A stretch of 64,000 nucleotides of DNA from an uncultured Clostridia bacterium (GTDB taxonomy: Bacteria; Bacillota; Clostridia; Christensenellales; CAG-917), in contig CALVKQ010000002.1 of the NCBI GenBank assembly GCA_944332815.1, positions 65,787-129,786 on the forward strand, read 5' to 3'. The notes under the pieces are model-generated. The model made no database searches and was not told where the DNA came from. It saw only the letters and a program-made list of their open reading frames with translations. Below, in pieces: positions 57,964-64,000 of the stretch. Every line of letters begins with the position of its first letter. Position 1 is the first letter of the stretch. Made by a program: the position numbers and the translations under genes.

Positions 57964-59430
57964 TTACACTTTCAATACAAGATAAGTGAAATCGTATTCC
58001 CCGTACGGACGGGTGACCACGGCGGAAAAGCCGAGAGCTTTGAGATTGTTGAGGGAGGGCGTGTTGTCGAACTGCACCACCGCGCACAGCGTGCACGGGG
58101 ACAGCTCCCTCTTCGCATAGGCGATGACGTCGCGGCAAAGAGTTGCGGAAACTCCCCTGCCGCGATATTCTTCGGCGGTCATTATGCCGCTGAACTCATA
58201 CCAGGGCGCACCGCTCTTGTCGCCGCATATCCCGGCAAGTTCCGCGCCGTATTCCGGATCTCTGTCCACGGCGCAGGTGGCGATCAGTCTGCCGCGGTCG
58301 AACGCTCCGAACATCGTGCCGTGCGTCAGGACGCCGTGCAGTTCCTCGGGGGTGTAGTTGAGGAAGAACAGCTTGTTTTCCAGCTTGTCGCGCTCCCCTT
58401 CCAGGAAGGACCACACTGTGTCGAAGTCCGCGTCCGAAAGCTCTTTGACGTCAAAGCGCGCCCCCGGGATGCCCACCCTGTCCAGCACCTTGGAGTAAAG
58501 TTTGCTCATGCGTTCCGCATAGCAGTCGGAATACCGATCGGCAGGTTTAAGCACATATTTTTCAAGCATAAACTCGGGATAGTAGCTGAGTTTGGATTTC
58601 CGCAGCCCTTCCAGCCCCATATCTTCCTGACGGTTTATGTACTCGCAGCCCGAGAAATTCCGCGCCGCGAATTCGTGGGCAAGATAGCTGTACACCCCCT
58701 CGTAACGGGTGTCCGCTTTTTCGTACATCTCTATCGCCGTGCCCGTGGGCGTTATCTCGCCTATGGCGATGCCTGCCAGCTTTCCGTCCACGCGCAGCAC
58801 GTCGCAGATCAGCTTGCCGTCCAGGGCGGCTTTGATCCAGCCCTTGACTATCGCGCTCTCCCTTGCCGCGCTCTCCTCCGCACTGCCGTCGAACTCCCTT
58901 GCCGCCATCCATTCGCGCTCGAATTCCATGACGTCCGCAACGTCCGCCTGCGTGAGCGCGGTCATCTCGGAAACGTAATTCTTCCTGAATTTGGCGATAT
59001 GGTTGCGCTTGGCGTGATAGCGCTTGCCGGGCAGCGCGATGAAATCCGCAGTCTTGTAGATATACTCCGCCCAGTCGCGGTGAGTGTAGATGTAATATCC
59101 GCCGTAAGTCGCGTTGACGAACTCCTCCGTGCAGAATGCGAAACAGGCGTCGTGCGGCAGTCTTGCCGCCGCTTGCTCCATGCCGATGCCGCTTCCTTCC
59201 TTGACGAGAGGAGGCCAATAATACATCCCCCCGTCCATTTCCGCGCGAAGGTACAGCGCGTCGCCGGCGTCCAGGTATTCCCCTGCCGAGAACCAGCCTA
59301 TGAACGCGTAATAGGAATAATCGCTGCCGACATACTTCTTGCCTTCCAGATATTTGTCGAGCAATGGTTTTAGCTGTTCGTCAAACGGGCGGAACGCCTT
59401 CCCGTTGATGCCGTCGAAACTTTCTGCCAT
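57964..59430 (-). CDS. DUF2156-GNAT two-domain acyltransferase
   Basis: A 488-residue protein. Residues about 1-300 match DUF2156 (the aminoacyl/acyl-transfer fold related to MprF C-terminal domains), with GKRYHAKRNHIAKFRKNY, VGIAIGEI-type AGIAIGEITPTG and EYINRQEDMGLEGLRKSKLSY. Residues about 330-488 are a GNAT acetyltransferase: SGIMTAEEYRGRGVSATLCRDVI-type motif (YRGRGVSATL binds the acyl-CoA pyrophosphate). The fusion may add an acyl or aminoacyl group to an amine of lipid, peptide or antibiotic. The start has no ribosome site and lies six bases after a terminator-like hairpin. Confidence 0.83.
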   Translation of the reverse strand: MAESFDGINGKAFRPFDEQLKPLLDKYLEGKKYVGSDYSYYAFIGWFSAGEYLDAGDALYLRAEMDGGMYYWPPLVKEGSGIGMEQAAARLPHDACFAFCTEEFVNATYGGYYIYTHRDWAEYIYKTADFIALPGKRYHAKRNHIAKFRKNYVSEMTALTQADVADVMEFEREWMAAREFDGSAEESAARESAIVKGWIKAALDGKLICDVLRVDGKLAGIAIGEITPTGTAIEMYEKADTRYEGVYSYLAHEFAARNFSGCEYINRQEDMGLEGLRKSKLSYYPEFMLEKYVLKPADRYSDCYAERMSKLYSKVLDRVGIPGARFDVKELSDADFDTVWSFLEGERDKLENKLFFLNYTPEELHGVLTHGTMFGAFDRGRLIATCAVDRDPEYGAELAGICGDKSGAPWYEFSGIMTAEEYRGRGVSATLCRDVIAYAKRELSPCTLCAVVQFDNTPSLNNLKALGFSAVVTRPYGEYDFTYLVLKV

Positions 59431-59435
59431 AACTT

Positions 59436-59465
59436 AAAAACGCCCGTACGTTTGCATATACGGGC
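59436..59465 (-). terminator. Terminator-like hairpin touching the acyltransferase start
   Basis: Minus strand GCCCGTA / TACGGGC stem then GTTTTTAAG. It follows the stop of the upstream gene by six bases and its T-run ends just before the next start codon. Confidence 0.65.
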
Positions 59466-59471
59466 TCAAAT

Positions 59472-59951
59472 TCATCCTTTCTTTTTCTTTTTCTCGGGGG
59501 GAGTGAAAGTGTCTATCGTGGCGAACGCGCAACGTCTTTCCAGCTCCGCCAGCATGGCTTTGGAATCCTTCTGCGTGAGGTTGAGCCTGGTCACGGTTTC
59601 CGCGCCTGCGCCGTCCTTGCGCCAGGAGATGAACACCTCCGACGTCACCGCGTTCACCGCTATGCGGCTGACGTCGTTGTACGCCACCCTGTCGGCGAAC
59701 ACTCCCATGAGCGAGAATATGCCGTCGTCGCCCAGCTTGTAAAAGCTGCACGCCAAAAGCAGGACAGCAAACAAAAATATCAGGACGGCGGCGACCAGGG
59801 ACACGGCGGCGACCGTCACGTTCGACGTTTCGAACGCAGGCACCGCCCCCGAGATCATCACCGCGTCCAGCGCCACTATCGCCGCTCCGGCGAGCGCAAT
59901 GAGCGCGAGCATCGCGGTCTTTACCCAACCGAAAAACATCCTGAACGTCAT
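59472..59951 (-). CDS. Membrane protein of unknown function with PH-like tail
   Basis: A 159-residue protein with two membrane helices (about 12-34 and 47-68), then a soluble domain of about 85 residues that looks like a small bacterial PH fold (RVAYNDVSRIAVNAVTSEVF and a terminal helix AMLAELERR). The C-terminus is a Lys-rich tail (PPEKKKKKG). I do not recognise a specific family. It starts two bases after the end of the neighbouring membrane protein gene, in the valS-linked group. Confidence 0.7.
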   Translation of the reverse strand: MTFRMFFGWVKTAMLALIALAGAAIVALDAVMISGAVPAFETSNVTVAAVSLVAAVLIFLFAVLLLACSFYKLGDDGIFSLMGVFADRVAYNDVSRIAVNAVTSEVFISWRKDGAGAETVTRLNLTQKDSKAMLAELERRCAFATIDTFTPPEKKKKKG

Positions 59952-59952
59952 A

Positions 59953-60924
59953 TCAGTCCTCTTCCTCCGCCGTCGCGTCTTCGCGCTGATTCTCCGTGCG
60001 ATAGCCGAATTCCACAGTGTCCACGACGTTCGCCGCGTCCGTATAGAAACTCTTGCCCGAGAACTTATAGTAGCCGACGAGTTCTATCGTCCTGAACAGG
60101 AAGTAGTTGATGGAAGGCACAACGATGAGCACCAGCCCGAAGGTGGGCAGCGAGAACCCTGCCATCAGCGCGTACGCCGCAAAGAAGGTGATGATGAACG
60201 CCTTCATCAACCCCTTGATGTTGAGCTTGACGGCGCGCAGACTGCGCCCGAACGCGGTGTACATGCTCTCCCCCGGCACATACAGCAGCCTGGGCAGCCA
60301 TCCGGCAAAGAATGTACTGCGCAACGCGACCACCACCACTCCGAGCAGCAGCATTATAGGCAGCGAGAACACTCCTATCGCGGTGAACAGCCCCCAGAAC
60401 AGCAGGCACGCCAGCGTGGTGAGGCAGACGTCGATGGGCACCGCCACGGACACCCTGCACGCCGCAAAACGCACCGACTGCTTGAAGTTGAGCGCCATGG
60501 ACGCCGCGAGCCCCATGCGCATATTGGAAGACATCAGTTGTCCGATGATATACGCGGTGGGATAGTAGCTGAACGACACCAGGAAGGAATACAGCGCGTA
60601 GAGGAAAATGAGGCAGATGATGAGCGCGGCAAGCAATCCGCCCTGGGACGCCACCGCGGTGACCAGACCGCCGAAGGCGGAAGGGATGCTCTCCAAAAAG
60701 CCGCGGATGCTTATGTCACTGTCCACGAACGCGCTCACCTCTGCGGTGAATTCGCCGTAAGCAGCGGCGACCTCCGCCACCTCTCCGAACGCATCGATCA
60801 CAGGCACTATTATCGCCGCCCCGATGCATACGGTGACGATCATGGCGATAAGCACCCAAACAAATATTTTGAGCACGTATCCCATGTTCGAGAACAGCAG
60901 TGATAGGGCATATTTGAATTCCAT
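59953..60924 (-). CDS. Polytopic membrane protein 1 of unknown function
   Basis: A 323-residue protein with about six membrane helices (near 15-38, 95-115, 120-140, 175-200, 205-225, 265-290). The ALNFKQSVRFAACR and FGRSLRAVKLNIKGLMKAF loops between helices are typical of the DUF975/YesL-like group of clostridial membrane proteins, a weak match. The tail is acidic (EDATAEEED). It resembles the next gene in size and helix layout and both lack enzymatic motifs. Confidence 0.7.
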   Translation of the reverse strand: MEFKYALSLLFSNMGYVLKIFVWVLIAMIVTVCIGAAIIVPVIDAFGEVAEVAAAYGEFTAEVSAFVDSDISIRGFLESIPSAFGGLVTAVASQGGLLAALIICLIFLYALYSFLVSFSYYPTAYIIGQLMSSNMRMGLAASMALNFKQSVRFAACRVSVAVPIDVCLTTLACLLFWGLFTAIGVFSLPIMLLLGVVVVALRSTFFAGWLPRLLYVPGESMYTAFGRSLRAVKLNIKGLMKAFIITFFAAYALMAGFSLPTFGLVLIVVPSINYFLFRTIELVGYYKFSGKSFYTDAANVVDTVEFGYRTENQREDATAEEED

Positions 60925-60972
60925 ATTTCCTCACTTTCGGCGTTTTATGTCACCGAAACATACAGTTGAACA

Positions 60973-61842
60973 CTATTTTTTGTCGCGTAGCGCCTTCTTG
61001 TCCTTGCGCACGAGCTTCTTGGACCACAGCTGCGGCTGTTGCAGGTCCATGCGTTCCGCACCCGTCACGTCGTAGAATTGGACGTACATCATCGTGATGT
61101 AATACGGGATGAAGATAGCGATGGCGAGCCCGTCCACTATGACGCGCGCCACCGTGCTTTCCGTAAGCGAACCCACTATGCTCATTATCACAACGAACAG
61201 CACGAAGCACACGGACAGCGTGAGCATACACGACGGGAGCCTGCCCGACATCTGCCGCCAGCCCATCTTGAACGCGTCGCGCGCTCGCAGTCCCGTATGC
61301 AGCATGAAGGGAGGCCACAGCAGGACGGAGCAGAAGACGAATATCCCCACTCCGCACACCGCGAGCCAGGACAGCACCGCAGGCACCAGCCAGCCCACGC
61401 CGTTCCCGATAAGGCTCGCCCACGCGTAATAAAGCAGAGTGAGCAGCACGTCGCACAGCTCGAATATCACCCCTGCCACCACGCCGAAACGCAGCGCGGT
61501 GAGGAAGTTGTAGTTGAGCCTGGTCTTGGCGCGGCGGAAGGAAACGGTGAACTCCCCTATCCTCATATGCCTGTCCACTATGCCGAAGAGCAGCGCGATG
61601 ACCGCAAAGCACAGCACCAATCCTATTATCCCCACCCAGAAGAAGTCGTACGGCAGAGTGTGCATCTGCTTGTACAGCGAGGCGAAGCTCTCCGAATGCA
61701 GGTCCTCGTATTGCATGAGGAAATACAACCCTGCCGACGGCGAGAACAACAGCGCCGCCATCAGCGACGGGATGACGGAGAGCAACACCATCTGCGCTCC
61801 CTTGTCAAAGAAATAGGACAGCGTGGCTTTAAGACACTTCAT
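60973..61842 (-). CDS. Polytopic membrane protein 2 of unknown function
   Basis: A 289-residue protein with about six membrane helices, start MKCLKATLSYFFDKG. The SFRRAKTRLNYNFLTALRFG and RARDAFKMGWRQMSGRLPSC loops parallel the loops of the neighbouring membrane protein, so the two may be distant paralogues acting as a pair. The basic C-terminus (KKLVRKDKKALRDKK) faces the cytoplasm by the positive-inside rule. The start lies one base after the valS stop, so it is translationally coupled to valS. Confidence 0.7.
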   Translation of the reverse strand: MKCLKATLSYFFDKGAQMVLLSVIPSLMAALLFSPSAGLYFLMQYEDLHSESFASLYKQMHTLPYDFFWVGIIGLVLCFAVIALLFGIVDRHMRIGEFTVSFRRAKTRLNYNFLTALRFGVVAGVIFELCDVLLTLLYYAWASLIGNGVGWLVPAVLSWLAVCGVGIFVFCSVLLWPPFMLHTGLRARDAFKMGWRQMSGRLPSCMLTLSVCFVLFVVIMSIVGSLTESTVARVIVDGLAIAIFIPYYITMMYVQFYDVTGAERMDLQQPQLWSKKLVRKDKKALRDKK

Positions 61843-61843
61843 A

Positions 61844-64000
<2,157 letters not shown>

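Noticed and set aside
57815..58138. 107-residue frame overlapping MITE copy 2 and the acyltransferase end
   Set aside because: Runs through the terminal repeat and out of frame into a known gene; not conserved between the two element copies as a protein.

Overview
The window comes from a fermentative, strictly anaerobic, high-GC member of the Clostridia, probably an uncultured gut lineage. The evidence is an electron-bifurcating [FeFe]-hydrogenase operon, an indolepyruvate:ferredoxin oxidoreductase, lipoproteins with Gram-positive signal peptides, a YlbJ-type sporulation membrane protein, a clostridial-length IleRS, and very regular sigma-A promoters (mostly 17-base spacers). Species cannot be assigned from sequence alone. 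Nearly all of the window is chromosomal housekeeping and energy metabolism. I see no prophage, CRISPR array, transposase or plasmid function. The only mobile DNA is a small non-autonomous inverted-repeat element present in two almost identical copies, plus a decayed fragment.

Layout. 1-4025 (minus): purine operon purE, purM, a purN-purO in-frame fusion and a stand-alone AICAR formyltransferase, with promoter and a long leader. 4070-4350: first copy of the 281-bp element. 4412-8250 (minus): esterase lipoprotein, XRE regulator, and an amidohydrolase plus alpha/beta-hydrolase pair. 8402-15227 (plus): GH18 lipoprotein, unknown lipoprotein, GH36-like glycosidase, a C-rich Rho-site-like tract, YlbJ-like protein and an orphan sigma-region-4 protein. 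15235-22518 (minus): sugar isomerase/epimerase, acyl-CoA synthetase, RluA pseudouridine synthase, methyltransferase and ileS. 22565-25457: tRNA-Gly, GDPD, PAP2 phosphatase, tRNA-Glu. 25485-26118: intergenic repeats. 26151-33338 (plus): a 1411-residue surface protein with two metallophosphoesterase domains, and an MMPL transporter.

33549-41809 (minus) is one long hydrogenase transcription unit: hydC, DRTGG, HATPase, a sensory-type hydrogenase, DRTGG, PHP, HATPase, 2Fe-2S ferredoxin, hydB, hydA. Structural HydABC genes are interleaved with what looks like a redox/H2-sensing regulatory module. 41828-45949: nadE diverging from a glycerol pathway (gldA and a DhaK-DhaL fusion). 46131-49965: tRNA-Leu, a 46-residue protein, a coiled-coil protein, an RsmD-CoaD fusion, 5-formyl-THF cyclo-ligase, alanine racemase and an ACT protein. 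49976-57559 (minus): aromatic 2-oxoacid oxidation (iorA, iorB, paaK) with a second acyl-CoA ligase and an aconitase-family hydratase. 57588-57949: element fragment and second full copy, inverted. 57964-64000 (minus): DUF2156/GNAT acyltransferase, three membrane proteins and valS, running off the right edge.

The strongest points for follow-up are the mobile element pair, the two biosynthetic gene fusions (PurN-PurO with an internal ribosome-binding site; RsmD-CoaD), the sensory hydrogenase module inside the bifurcating hydrogenase operon, the C-rich tract, and three genes whose promoters predict leaderless mRNAs. Coordinates, motifs and spacings were read from the sequence. Family assignments rest on motif recognition without database searches.
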